Shown here piece after piece: positions 46,685-57,743 of a DNA stretch of 64,000 nucleotides. The stretch's first letter is position 1; each line of letters begins with the position of its first letter. The stretch comes from Hawksworthiomyces lignivorus. Taxonomy: Eukaryota; Ascomycota; Sordariomycetes; Ophiostomatales; Ophiostomataceae. The notes under the pieces are model-generated. The model had not been told where the DNA came from, did no database searches, and worked only from the letters and a program-made list of their open reading frames with translations. Position numbers and translations under genes: made by a program. The stretch spans positions 62,001 to 126,000 of the forward strand of contig NTMA01000111.1 in the NCBI GenBank assembly GCA_002917075.1, written 5' to 3'.

Positions 46685-47861
46685 GGCGCCCGTCTGCCTT
46701 GTTTTTGGATTAGTAGCGTCGAGCTTACACAATTTACTACTCTCGCCATCCTCTTCTCTTCCAGGCGCTCGCATTGTCCGGCACCCATCGTCCGCTCTTC
46801 TCTCCGTATACCCCCATCCCACACAGCCGCAAACTGACTTCTCGCACGACGACCCTTACGTTCTGACACCCACCCGAACGAAACTTTGCATTAGCATCTT
46901 TTCCTTTGTCTCTCCGGTTGCTCGCCGACGTTCCCCTCTGGCCGGGGACAGAGGCAGGGTGTTTACGGCGTACTTTTTTTTTTTTTTGTATTGTATTGTT
47001 TTTATCAGCGGTTTGGCAAAGACTCGGGGCCTGCTTTTTTTGTTGTTGTTCGTTTCTTTCTCTCCTTTATCCATCGTTCTGTCCATTTCAATTTTATATT
47101 ATTGGGGATGATGCATTTCGGCACAGGTGTCTCGCGAAGCGAGAAGGTCTCTGGGATAGTCTTCCGTCGCTAGCTTGGGTGCACAATCTGCACCCTACCT
47201 AGATACAGTACAGGACAGTTGACTACTCGAGAACCTTTCTCCTTTCTCTTCTTTTGCTCCTTGTTCTTCTACTCATGTTTTCCGCCCCTCCTATAGCTCA
47301 ACCGCCGCATTTCCTCTATTTTTCTCTTATTTCCTTTGTTATATCATCTTGAGTGGGACTACCCGATACCAGAGGTGTCGCCACAGTTATAATTTGTCTT
47401 GTGGCATGGCCTTATAGGACTTCCATGTGCCCGACCCTTGTTTACTACTTTGATAGCCCACGACTCGTGTTTTTAAGTAGATGTAATTAGACGTCTTATA
47501 CCTTTCTCTTGCCTCGAGTTTTCCGCATGCACAGAAATATTCCATTGGAGTGCCCTCGACGAAACCCTGGATTTGGTGACAATGAGCATTCTCCGCATTG
47601 GAGCGTCCTTTAGCATGTGCATACCCCCCACCGGAGAACACTCTTCTGGCTGCGCGCGAAATGTCGGTGCTAGCATCAGGAGAGCTCCGCTTCCTCGGAT
47701 CCATTTCTGCACGACACTTCTAGATGCTGCGAGAGTATCATCTAGAGCAGCGGGGTGAGGCATGGCATGGCATGGCATGGGATGCTATGCTTGGCGTGAC
47801 ATTCGAGTCTGCCGCAGCATTCTTTTCGTATGCTGGACAACCAGCCCGAAGTCGCCACATC
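46685..47861. other. Convergent spacer between the Vac8 and Imp1 genes
   Basis: About 1.2 kb lies between converging 3' ends, much of it T-rich (46975-47060), likely the Vac8 3' UTR and spacer. A (CATGG)n run is at 47761-47780. No gene is supported. Confidence 0.55.
47761..47780. repeat. CATGG pentanucleotide repeat
   Basis: Four perfect CATGG units occur here with a further partial unit just upstream. A shorter version of the same unit occurs at about 15839-15853. Confidence 0.85.
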
Positions 47862-48442
47862 TCAAGCTGGGGCCTCCGACTCGAGAGGGTTCTCGATCCA
47901 CTGCCAGGTCTTGGCGATGACCTTGCCGCGGATGAGGCCCATGGGCACAGGCCCGAAAGTGCGGGAGTCGCGCGAGGCCGGCAGGTTGTCGCCGACCAAG
48001 AAACAGTGGCCCTGGGGCACCTTTTTGGGCGGGACAGATCAGCTATCCAGTAACTTTTTTGATTCTAGAGGGAGAAGAGAGCAAGAAGAGGGCTGCCTAC
48101 CTGGATCATCAGGTCGCTCGTGCCCTCGGGCGAGTTCACCAGCACGTAGTCGCCGGGCAGGCCCATGACGCGCTTGACGGCCTCGTCGGCGGGCTCGACG
48201 GGGATGCGGTAGACGACGAGGTCGCCGACGCGCACGCCGCGGCCGCCGCGGAAGCGCTTGGCCACCAGCAGCCAGTCGCCGGCTACGGAGAAGGTGGGCA
48301 GCATGCTGGGGCCCGAGGCCGGGCCCACGCTGTAGCCGTAGGTCCAGACGACGTGGCAAAAGGCCAGCGTCTTGGCGGTGCCGATGGCCCAGCGGCCGGG
48401 GTGGCCGTAGAAGGCGCGGGAGAAGGCGGCGCCGAAGGACAT
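47862..48442 (-). CDS. Mitochondrial inner membrane protease subunit Imp1-like
   Basis: This is a signal-peptidase-like serine protease (S26) that removes sorting peptides from intermembrane-space proteins. Exon 1 is 48442-48101 and exon 2 is 48020-47862; the intron is 80 bp. The product is 166 residues. After an N-terminal hydrophobic segment (about 18-38), the catalytic Ser is in GPSMLPT (Ser46) and the general-base Lys in EAVKRVMGLPGD (Lys90). The box VPQGHCFLVGDN at the start of exon 2 and the SRDSRTFGPVPMGLI motif complete the S26 signature. Length and motifs fit Imp1 better than Imp2, though this distinction is inferred. It is divergent from the mitochondrial IF3 gene across 297 bp. Confidence 0.92.
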
Positions 48443-48739
48443 TAGAGGAAGAAGAGGGGGAAGAGAGAGAGAGAGATTATAAGGGTTTGTTCTTTCCCTT
48501 TTTAGTGCTTCCTGTTTCCTTATTCTTAAGAAATTGTGTTGTTCAGTCTGACCTTTGCAGCCTACAGGAGGACGATCTTTCGTATGTCAGTGTGGTACGA
48601 TCTGGAGCTTCGGTAAGGTCGAATTTATTTTGGTGCGGATTGGCGCACTGCTTCCCGTTCTATTATTACTGCACATTCAATTCCGGGGGGAGCTGTCTCG
48701 GCTTAGTCACTAGGAGTTGGGGGGCAGCACAGGCCAATC
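48443..48739. promoter_or_regulatory. Short divergent promoter between Imp1 and mitochondrial IF3
   Basis: Only 297 bp lie between the two start codons. Both genes act in mitochondria. A GA-rich run (48445-48476) lies next to Imp1. I see no CACGTG box. Confidence 0.55.
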
Positions 48740-49903
48740 ATGTCCTGCAATCCCCTGGAAGCATCTGCCGCTAAAAGTTTCTTTCTTCCTCGGCGAACAG
48801 CAGCTCTGTTACGTCTTTTCCAAAGGAACATCTTGCCCAACACCATCCTTGCTTCAGCCTGCTGCCCATTTATCCCATTCGCCATGATGAAAGGGAGTGC
48901 CTGTCTCTTCTCGCCGGCTGTAGCTCTGGCTCGCGTCTTTCTGTCTGGCCCTGGTCCGAAGCGCGTCGACCTCATCAGCTATGGCAGCGCTCTTGGCAGC
49001 TCCAGCACCACCAGCACCGGCAGCTATGGCAGCCTGCTCTTGGTTCCCCACTTCCTCGTGCCGCGCGGGGAGTCAATGCCTGCAGCACGAAATCGCTTCA
49101 ATTCTCTGCAGCAGCGAAGAGGCATACACCAGCGGCCGCCAGCGCGCCGGGTTCCGTCCGCAGGTGCCGGGGCCGGCGCGCCCAGACCGGGTCCTGCCGC
49201 GTTTCGCAAGCCGATGATCCGCAGCGGCAACAGCAATAGCAATAGGAACAACAACAACAACAGAAACGGCAACAATACCAGCCAGAACGGCGGCGCCAAG
49301 CAGTACAAGCTGGGGCGGTTCCCGCGGGACGACGAGATCAGCCACCGCTACGTGATGCTGCGCCAGGACGACGGGACGCTGTCGGAGCCGCAGCCTACGG
49401 ACGCGGTGCTGGCGCGGCTCGACCGGCGCACGGAGTCGCTGGTGGTGGTGGCACTGCCGCTCACACAGCAGCAGCAGCAAGAGCAACGAGAAGAAGGGGG
49501 AGGCGGAGCCGACGGCAAGGGCGCGCCGCGGTACCCGATCTGCAAGATTGTGGACCGGCAGGCAGAGCGGCGGGTGGAGGCGGAGAAGGCGCGCGAGCAG
49601 CGCAAGAAGGCGGTCAACAGCAAGGAGCTGGAGATCAACTGGGCCATCGACCCGCACGACCTGGGCCACCGACTGGACAAGCTGTGCGAGTTCCTGGCCC
49701 GCGGCCTGCGCGTCGAGGTCACGCTGCTGCGCAAGGGCAAGCGCGGCAAGCGCCAGGCCACGCGCGAAGAGGCCGAAGCCACGCTGCGCGCCGTGAAGGA
49801 GGCCGCCGCCGCCGTGCCGGGCGTGCGCGAGGCCAAGGCCATGGAAGGTGAGCTGCTGCGGACCGTGAAGCTGGTCCTGGAGGGGCCGGCCAAGAAGGAG
49901 TGA
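48740..49903 (+). CDS. Mitochondrial translation initiation factor IF-3 (Aim23-like)
   Basis: This factor binds the mitochondrial small ribosomal subunit and keeps it free for initiation. The single exon encodes 387 residues. The N-terminus is rich in Arg, Ser, Ala and hydrophobics, consistent with a presequence; the ATG at 48740 is used, though internal Mets occur. A low-complexity Asn-rich stretch (about 160-180) follows. The IF3 N-domain (PRDDEISHRYVMLRQDDG) and C-domain (KELEINWAIDPHDLGHRLDK, then LARGLRVEVTLLRKGKRGKR) are recognisable. A Gln/Glu/Gly-rich insert sits between them. Fungal IF3 homologues are known to be very divergent (yeast Aim23), so the N-domain is only loosely conserved. 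Confidence 0.84.
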   Translation: MSCNPLEASAAKSFFLPRRTAALLRLFQRNILPNTILASACCPFIPFAMMKGSACLFSPAVALARVFLSGPGPKRVDLISYGSALGSSSTTSTGSYGSLLLVPHFLVPRGESMPAARNRFNSLQQRRGIHQRPPARRVPSAGAGAGAPRPGPAAFRKPMIRSGNSNSNRNNNNNRNGNNTSQNGGAKQYKLGRFPRDDEISHRYVMLRQDDGTLSEPQPTDAVLARLDRRTESLVVVALPLTQQQQQEQREEGGGGADGKGAPRYPICKIVDRQAERRVEAEKAREQRKKAVNSKELEINWAIDPHDLGHRLDKLCEFLARGLRVEVTLLRKGKRGKRQATREEAEATLRAVKEAAAAVPGVREAKAMEGELLRTVKLVLEGPAKKE

Positions 49904-50509
49904 AGAAATAAAAAGAACAGAATGTACAAGGATCTATTATTATATCTCTACGATCATCTGCATCTGTAAAAGCTATACGCAACTATCTGTCTGAATATAC
50001 CCAACCTTACTTACACAGCTGGCACAAGAAAGCATGCAGCATGAATCAGGTGGTGCTGCGCAATTAAGCACGCATTAGCATGACGCTTACAGGGGCTTTA
50101 GCTTAGGTTACAGTGGCTAGGCGGCTCAATAGGCCCATGCTTTAACTTTTTTCTTAGCGCGGGGCACTTTTCTACTATGACTCGAATAAATTTATTTTGC
50201 CAATGACTCAAACACAGCGACGCCATTTGCTGTGCGTGAGCGTCCAACGAAAGCCAAATCCGAAACCAGAGCAGCATTTTACTCTTTTCCTCAGACAGAA
50301 GACTCTTGTGCTAGTTCAGCGAGCTGTCGTGCATAAACGGAGCGTACATAGAGCATACTCGAGAGACTGCTTCGGCCAGACGGAAAAGAGCAGAGCTGCA
50401 GCGACACGAACCATCCATCTTCACGTGAGAAGCCGCTTGGCGGTGGCTTGAGCCAGAGACGCAGAGGGAACGACGACGAACACACAGACCACAGGGAAGC
50501 CATAGGAGC
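49904..50509. other. Spacer between the IF3 and eIF2B delta genes
   Basis: The first part is AT-rich 3' UTR-like sequence. The last 150 bp, before ATG 50510, are more GC-rich leader sequence. No gene is seen; the antisense frame 50311-51549 is a shadow of the Ala-rich exon. Confidence 0.55.
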
Positions 50510-52180
50510 ATGCCAACAAGCGAACCAAACGGCACCACAGGCGCGCCTGCTGCCGAGGCGAAAGATGCGGGGGCCAAGGCGGGCGGAAAGCCGCAGAAAC
50601 AGCAGGGCCAGCAGCCGGCAGCTGCAGGAGCAGCGGCTGCAGCAGGAGGAGCAGCGGCTGCAGCAGGAGGAGGGGATGCGTCAAAGAAGCTGTCGGGCGC
50701 GGAGCTAAAGGCGCTGAAGCAGGCCGAGAAGGCCAAGAGGCGAGCGGCGGTCGTGGCGGCAAAGGAGGCGGCGGGCGGCGTGGTGGGGCCAGCGGCGGCA
50801 GCAGTAGCACAGAGCAGTGGCTCAAGACCGCCGCAGGGCGCAGGAGGCAAGGGGGCCAAGGGCAAGCAGCAGGACGGCGCGGGCTCAGGTGCAGGCGCTG
50901 GTGCAGACGGCGGCAAGATCTCTGGGCCGCTGGCCGGACGGCCGTCGGTAGCAGCTGCGGCAGCAGCAGCAGCTGCGGCGGCCGCTGCTAACATGGCGGC
51001 AGCTACGCCTGGCGATCGCGAAAAGGACGCACGCAGAGGCATTCCCGAATGCTTCAGCCACCTGGCGGTGGCGAAGCGGATTCCGCTAAACCAGGCGCAC
51101 AAGGACGTGCACCCGGCGGTGCTGGCGGTGGGCCAGCAGATGGCGTCGTTTGAGCTGCGGGAGAACACGGCGCGGATGGAGGCGACGATGGTGGCATTCA
51201 AGAAGGTGCGTGGTGGTGGCGGGGCGAACGCTGCAGTTCCTCGCTCTTCAAGTTTCGCTTTGTTTCGCGCATGCAGCTGACTCTTTTCTGTGCAGGTCAT
51301 CGAGTCGTACCAGACGCCGCCGGGCAACGCGTTCTCGCGGCACTTTGTGTCACACGTGCTGAACCCGCAGATCGAGTACCTGACGGCGTGCCGGCCCATG
51401 TGCTTCGCCATGGGCAACGCGATCCGGCTGCTCAAGGCGCGCGTGGCGCAGCTGGACCTGGACCTGGACGACCGCGACGCCATCGCGGAGCTGTGCGAGG
51501 CCATTGACGGCTTCGTGCAGGAGCGCGTCTTCGCGGCCGCCGTCGGCATCGCCCGCGACGCCGCCGCCCTGCTGCACGACCGCGACGTCGTGCTGACCTA
51601 CGGCGGCCCCCGCCTCGTGCGCGCCGCCCTCGAGCAGGCTTGGGCCGACGGCCTGCGCTTCGACCTAGTCGTCGTCGACGACCCGGCCGACCCAGCCGCC
51701 GGCCAGGCCCTGGTCAAGCGGTTCCGGGCGCGGCACGCGGGCGGCAGCAATATTGCGGGTCTGCTCGGCCGCGACGAGCCCGCTGTCGTCTACGCGCCCT
51801 CGCTCGACGGCCTCGACAGCCACGTCGCCCGCGCCACCAAGGTGCTGCTGGGCGTCGAGGCCGTCTTCGCCAACGGCGCGCTGCTCGCCCCCGCCGGCAC
51901 CTGCGACGTCGCCCTGGCCGCCGCCGCCCACGGCCGCCCCGTCGTCGCCCTCTGCGAGACGGTCAACTTTGACCGCGACCGCGTCGCCACCGACGCCCTG
52001 GCCCACAACGAGATCGACCCGGACCGCACCGGCGGCGCTGACCAGCCCTTCCGCCTGCTCTTCGACACCACGCCGTCGTCGCTGGTCAGCATGCTCATCT
52101 GCGAGTACGAGGAGGCCAGCGGCCTGGTGCCCGCGCACGCCATCGCCCAGGTGCTGCGCACGAGAGAGGACCCTAACTAG
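50510..52180 (+). CDS. Translation initiation factor eIF2B subunit delta (Gcd2)
   Basis: This is a regulatory subunit of the eIF2 guanine nucleotide exchange factor. Exons are 50510-51205 and 51296-52180 (intron 90 bp), giving 526 residues. The N-terminus is low complexity: Ala/Gly/Gln-rich with a basic helical KLSGAELKALKQAEKAKRR segment, then another Ala run near 150-165. The conserved core starts around HLAVAKRIPLNQAHKDVHPAVLAVGQQM and continues with YQTPPGNAFSRHF, the phospho-eIF2-sensing region, and a Rossmann-like C-terminal domain ending VSMLICEYEEASGLVPAHAIAQVL. The core matches Gcd2. The Ala-rich segments come from GC-rich triplet repeats (GCAGCAGGA-like). Confidence 0.95.
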
Positions 52181-52638
52181 AGAGCCGGGGAGGAGGGGAG
52201 GAGGGGAGGAGAGGGGAGAGAAGGAGGCAGTAGAAATGCACAATGTGGTGGCCTTACAAGGTCTGGGAAAAGTAAAAATTTGGGCAGGGAACGGGCCCCC
52301 ATGTGACTTATTAAACTGGAGAATAGGAGAAATAGGAAGCGCTGTATTTTTTTTTTTTTTTCTGTTTGACTTTCAAGTTTTGGTTCGGAATTTTGTTATA
52401 AAAAAAGTAGCTGCATATGAGTAACATCGTAGAGCTTCCGAGCACACTCAGCTCAGGCCACTCCAAACACGGCCATCCGGTAATATGTACATAGCTCCTC
52501 CAAACCGCTTCATTCTTTCTAAGCGGCTCTTTCTTTGGTTGCCTCTCTCTGAAAATATGTCGTGGTTGCTCGGTATGACCAGCTCCGCTGCTGCCTTTGC
52601 TGCTTTTCTTTTCTTCTGTTTTTTTTTTTTCAGTGTCT
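52181..52638. other. Convergent spacer between the eIF2B delta and small complex I genes
   Basis: A GGAGGGGA-type purine repeat at about 52187-52225 follows the stop codon. T-runs occur near 52348-52362 and 52620-52631. No gene is seen. Confidence 0.6.
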
Positions 52639-53004
52639 CTATGCCGTCGCCTCCTGCGCTGCCGCTGCCCGCCGCGCCCGCTTTTCCAGGATAGCCTCTT
52701 TCCGTGCGTTGAGAATAGCCGTCTGCCGATCGTCCACGCCCTGCAGCCAGTATCCGAAGCCGGCACCGGCAGCGCCGAACACGGGGTACGCCCACAGCGA
52801 GCTCTTGTTGAAGAAGGGCCGCATCTCGATACCCAGCTGCCAGGCACGGGCAGCCAGACCTGTTGTGCTCGGTTAGCAGGAAGGGTCAGACAATTTCAAC
52901 CAAGGCTACAGCTTTTGTCGCTGCCTTGGTATCCTCGTGGTCCTCGTGGTCCTCGCGGCCAAAAACGTACCGAAGCCCGTCCAGAAGACGATACGGTGCA
53001 CCAT
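52639..53004 (-). CDS. Small mitochondrial inner-membrane protein, probable complex I accessory subunit
   Basis: Exon 1 is 53004-52971 (MVHRIVFWTGF plus one base) and exon 2 is 52859-52639; the 111-bp intron has a CTAAC branch and CAG acceptor. The product is 84 residues. It contains two hydrophobic stretches, one N-terminal and one at AYPVFGAAGAGFGYWLQG, then a basic C-terminal helix (RKEAILEKRARRAAAA). The pattern resembles a family of small fungal NADH:ubiquinone oxidoreductase accessory subunits (the so-called 6.6 kDa or NDUFB4-like type). That assignment is by recollection of the sequence pattern and is moderate. No cofactor motif is present. It is divergent from the Shg1-like gene. Confidence 0.62.
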
Positions 53005-53916
53005 GTTTGTGGCTCAATTGATATGGCTCGAACGCCCTGTAATAGAAAAGAACACGGTAGGCGGTGCTCCGCAGAAGCTGTTTCGATGAGTCTGGTTGGA
53101 GAGGCGACAATCGATCTCTACTCGTCGTCGTTGTCGTCGTGGGCTGTCGTCTGTCTTTGGCAGTAGTCTGGATCGAGTTGGTGATGGCAAACCCGGAAGA
53201 ATCCATTGGCTGCTGCTCCCTCCATTTCCCGCAGCCTCGGAAGTAGAGAAAATCCGAAGCGTCCCAAAAGCGTTAGCGCATTTTCATCCCTTGGGTGCAG
53301 CGAGAAGGAGCGACGGGCGTCTAGCGGGTCGCACTTCCCCTGTATTACGGCTGGCTAGTCCGCTATAGCGATAGATAATTTCTGTGGCATCAAATCCCTT
53401 CAGGCCTAAAAAAAGGTGCAGCTTCAACGTCGCCCTGGAAAAGAAACTTCGTTCTTTTTCCAATTTCGTATCTTATCGTCCTTATTCCAATGTTCTTGTG
53501 TTGCTTCTCTTCTGCTTAGCGACTCTGCTACATTACAAGGCGTTATCTTCGAATGACGAGGCTTTTCTTTCTACTACTTGTGGCAGCTTAAGCATCTAAT
53601 TTGTCTCTCGACTTCGCGGCTTCGCGTCTCGGCTGATTTACGCGTCTCAACCGTCCCTGTCCTCGCTGGATTTCGGCGCAACACTCCGCCTCTCTTCACC
53701 ATGAGGAATTAACCTAATTTTCTGGAACGATACCTTATTGTAGTGTGGCTCTGGTGTAGAGCAGCGTGATCTTGACTGCTCGCCAAAAGCGCAATCTTCT
53801 CCGGAGTCCTCCAGCCCAACAAGAGCACACGACTGCTCAGAACTTGTCGAGGCGGAGTCAACCCCATCGATGACCTATTGAGGCTTGATCGTCTTTCTGT
53901 TGCTGCTACCGCCGCC
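53005..53916. promoter_or_regulatory. Divergent region between the small complex I and Shg1 genes
   Basis: About 0.9 kb separates the two start codons. The right part (53440-53740) is pyrimidine-rich and probably the Shg1 leader. No gene is supported. Confidence 0.5.
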
Positions 53917-56900
53917 ATGCCGCCTGCCACTGCTTTGAGCACCGAACAGCCGGTCCCCATAGCGGGCGGTGCTGCTATTGAACCTGGCTCTACAGATGCG
54001 CCGGCTGCCACTGTCTCAGAACAGATCGCCAACTCGATCAATGGCCTGACCGTCACACCTCGGTCCTTTAAGGCCTCTGAGCTGCCCTTGTCGTCTGCCG
54101 TGCGGTCTGCTATCGAAGGACTCACCCACACGTTCAAGAAGAAGGGCGGCTACGATGCGATTCGCAAGCAGGCATGGGAGAAATTTGAGGCTAGCGTAAG
54201 TTTTCGTGACGACGGGCACTTGTTCCTTACTGCCCTGGGAGTATAGCTTAGAGAAGGAGGGAGTGAAGAGCTAACATTTTGGTGATGGCAACAGGGCTAC
54301 GAAGAGCAGGTCACCAAGTCCATCCTCGAGGTCGCCGAGCAGGAGGTCGAGCGCAACCCAGCCCAGCTCCTGGCCATTGATCGGCGCAAGGCCGCCGCGC
54401 TGATAGACGGTGCCCTAGACCGCAGCGGCGTCTACCAGCAAGCACAGGCCGTCATCGAGGCTCTGATCGACTCCAGCGCCATCGAGGCCCACCTGCGCGA
54501 CATCCGCCGTGCCGAGATCGGCGACGAGGCTGCCGCCGACGAGCAGGCCCGCGGCGCGCGCACTGACGCCGAGTACACTGCCGACACTGCCGTGCGCCGC
54601 GCCGAGCGTGAGCGCGTGCGCCAGGAGCTGCGCGAGGTCGAGGAGCGCAAGCGCCGCCTCGAGCGCGAGATCCGCGAGAAGGAGGAAGCCCGCCGCCGCG
54701 AAGAGGAGCGCGAAGCCCGCGAGGCCCGCCGCAAGGAAGAGCGCGAGAAAGAGGAGCGCCGCGAGAAGGAGCGCGAGGAGCGCCGCCGGGAGCGCGAGCG
54801 CGAGCGGGAGCGAGAGCGGGAAGAGCGCGAACGCGAACGCGAGAGAGACCGCGAGCGCAGAGAGCGCGACCGAGACCGGGATAGAGACCGAGATCGGGAT
54901 CGAGATCGGGATCGTGACCGCGACAGAGACCGTGACCGCGACAGGGCCCGCAACAGGAGTCGTGACAGGAGCAGAGACCGGAGCAGAGATCGCCGGACGC
55001 GCGATCGCGATCGTGACCGACGAGACCGGGATGCGTCGCCAAGCAGTCGCCGCCTCGACCGGGACCGAGACTCTCGTGCTGGCCGGCACGCGCGCGACGA
55101 CGCCGACCGCGAAAAGCCAGAAGAAATCAAGAAGCAGCTGTCCGGTGAAGAGCTCCAGCGGCTGGAAGAATTGGCGATGCTCGACCTCCTGCGGGAAAGC
55201 AAGACGCCGCAGGCAGCAAACCAGCCGGAGATGGAGATTGACGAGACGCTTGCTCCGCCGCCGCGGAAGAGCATGCCGGCGTCGGCCATCCAGCCTATCA
55301 AACGAACTTCCTCCAAAGCATCTGCAGAGTCCAAGAAGCAGCAGCAGCGGCAGCCCAGCGCTGATCTTACACCTGGCCCAAGCAAGCTGGAATCGAAAGA
55401 ATCGGTCAAGCCTAGTTTGAAAAAGGAAGCCGCCACAAGCAGTCAGGCTACCAACGAACCCTCACCTGCTAAGGAGACGGCGTCCAAGACAGCAAAATCT
55501 ACTCCGAAGGATAGTGTGAAAGACGCTCCTGCAACCTCGGCGAAGGATGCGCCCAAGGAAGAGCCAAAGGCGACACAGGCCGTTTCGGAAGCGGGCAACG
55601 CGATCGCAAAGAAACGCTTAAGGAGTGTGTCCAAATCTGGCCGTGATAGAGACGCGAGCCGACACAGTCGCGCCTCGGAGCGCAAGCGCGGCCAGCGGTC
55701 AGCATCAAGAAGCCGCCGCGACAAAGACCGGGACGACCGCAGCCGGTCACGGACAAGAAGAAGAGAGTACCGCGAGAGGAGCCGGTCGAGGGACCGCCGC
55801 GACGATAGGCGAGACCGAGACCGTAACGACGACCGCGCCCGGGCTCGAAGCCGCAGCCGATCGCCTCGGAAAGACAAGGAGCGTCGCAGCCGCTCACGCG
55901 GCGACCGAGAGGTGCGCAGACGGTCGAGGTCGCCCTCCCGCCGTCGGCGAGACTACCGAGGCCGGGACAGGAGCAGGAGCGCATCGCGAACCCGGCGCAG
56001 GGACCGCGACAGGAGTCAGCAGAGAGGCCGCAGCCGGACGCGGTCCAAGTCCCGGCCGCGAGCGACGACGCGCAGATCGCGATCTGCACGGCCGAAGCGA
56101 GACGAGAGAGACGAGAGAGAAGCGTCCAAGCGCCGCTCGCGGTCGCGGCAGCGCGACGACAAGCGCGCAGCGCCAGTATCGACATCCAACCGCGAGAGCA
56201 GCCGCTCCCGCCGCCCTAACGAGCGGCGCAGCCGGTCGCGTGATAAAGCAACAGCGGCAACGAAAATGGCAACGGCAGCAGCAACTAAAACAGAAACGAC
56301 AGCAGCAACAACAGCAGCAACTACAACAGCAGCGGCAACAGCAGCGGCAACAGCAGTGGCGACAGCAGCGGCGACAGCAGCAGCAGCACCAGTACCGGCG
56401 CCAGCACCAGCCACAGCTACAACCACTCGCACCCGCCGCGACGAGCCGCGCGACCGCAGCCGATCGCGGCAGCGGCGCACGGAGCGCAGCCGCTCGCGTG
56501 GTGCCGCGTTAGAGCGGAAACCCCGAGATCGGCGGAGCCGCAGCCGGACGCCTGCCGGGGCGTCGTCGACCCGGGCCCCTCCGGTCGCGTTCGACAAGGA
56601 GGAGCTGGAGGCGTGGAAGCAGAGCGAAGTCAAGAAGCGCGAGCAGGAGGCGAAGGCTTATCTGGCCGCGCAGCGCGAGGCGCGCGAGAAGGGCTTGCCC
56701 ATTCCGGGCGTCGACGACAAGCGCAGCGCGGCGGGCGGGGGGGACCGCGACCGCGGCGACCGCTCGCCCGAGCTCACCAAGCGCAAGTACGAGCCGGACG
56801 AGATCGACCGCTACGTGCCCAAGGAGCGCCGCCACATTGACCGCGCCGTGTCGGGCTCCGCCGGCGTCGTCGACCGCGCCGTCGACCGCGCGACCACGCG

Positions 56901-57444
56901 GGACTACCGCAGCAGCCGTGACGAGGCCACAGCCGGCAGGCGTCACAGCAGGTCGCGCAGCCGCAGCCCGCGGCGCGACTACCGGGACCGGGACCGCGAC
57001 CGCGACCGCGACCGTGACAGAGACAGGGATCGCGACAGGGATCGAGATCGCGACCGGGACCGTGACCGCGACCACGAGCGGAACCGGGACAGAGAGCGAG
57101 ACAGAGACAGGGACCGCGACCGCGACAGGAGCAGGGATCGAGACCGGGATCGCGAGAGAGACCGAGACAGGGGCCGGGACAGAGATGCGGATCGAGACAG
57201 AGACAGAGACAGAGACCGAGACCGGGATTGGGACCGGGACAGGCACAGCCGGCGCGACAGAAGCCGCAGCCGAGACCGCGACCGTGACCGCGACCGCGAC
57301 AGAGACCGGGACAGAGATCGTGACAGGGACCGCGATCGCGACCGCGAGCGTGACCGAGACAGGCCTCGCGAGCGGGACCGAAACCGCAGTCGCAGTCGCA
57401 GCCGCAGCCGGCGGCGGCGCAGTAGAAGCCGGGGCCGTGTTTAA
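53917..57444 (+). CDS. COMPASS subunit Shg1-like protein with giant RD/RS repeat domains
   Basis: Exons are 53917-54195 and 54295-57444 (intron 99 bp), giving 1,142 residues. Residues about 50-150 form the Shg1/BOD1 domain: IEGLTHTFKKKGGYDAIRKQ, then VTKSILEVAEQEV and RKAAALIDGALDRSGVYQ. In yeast, Shg1 is a subunit of the Set1/COMPASS H3K4 methyltransferase. The rest is extreme low complexity. A Glu/Arg coiled coil (about 230-310) is followed by RD and DRDR dipeptide repeats, a Ser/Pro/Lys middle, and several RS-rich blocks. An Ala/Thr insert (about 840-895) and a second very long RD run near the C-terminus follow. RS/RD domains are typical of splicing and RNA-binding factors. Yeast Shg1 is about 140 residues, so this is an enlarged form. 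Confidence 0.82.
54815..54960. repeat. First RD-coding hexamer-like repeat tract
   Basis: Imperfect CGNGAY units within the Shg1-like exon encode alternating Arg and Asp or Glu residues. Synonymous variation between units (CGC/CGG/AGA with GAC/GAT/GAG) means the repeat is conserved more strictly in protein than in DNA. Confidence 0.8.
56983..57370. repeat. Second, longer RD-coding repeat tract
   Basis: Nearly 390 bp of imperfect CGNGAY units, interrupted by a few His, Ser and Trp codons, form most of the C-terminus of the Shg1-like protein. Confidence 0.85.
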
Positions 57445-57743
57445 ACAGCATCTTTTGTTTTGGGACCAGTGCCTCTTGTTTCTTGAAATCAGGACATATA
57501 ACAGCCCCATGCTAAGGTAGCGGGTGGCCTTTTGATACATCTTCATGGACTTTGTGCATAAACTCTTCGCCGTGAAGAACCGGACAGCAGCATTGATACC
57601 CCTTGTTTTGCCTCACAGCTGGTCGGGACATCTTGTACAAATATAGATAATATATTCATTCATATTCTAAAGTGTGTATCTCTTGAAATCATGGTTTACT
57701 TTTTTTGTTCTAGTCCACAAGGCTTTTTTACATCTTTCATAAG

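Noticed and set aside
50311..51549. 412-codon minus-strand frame over eIF2B delta exon 1
   Set aside because: Ala/Pro/Ser-rich shadow of the low-complexity exon.
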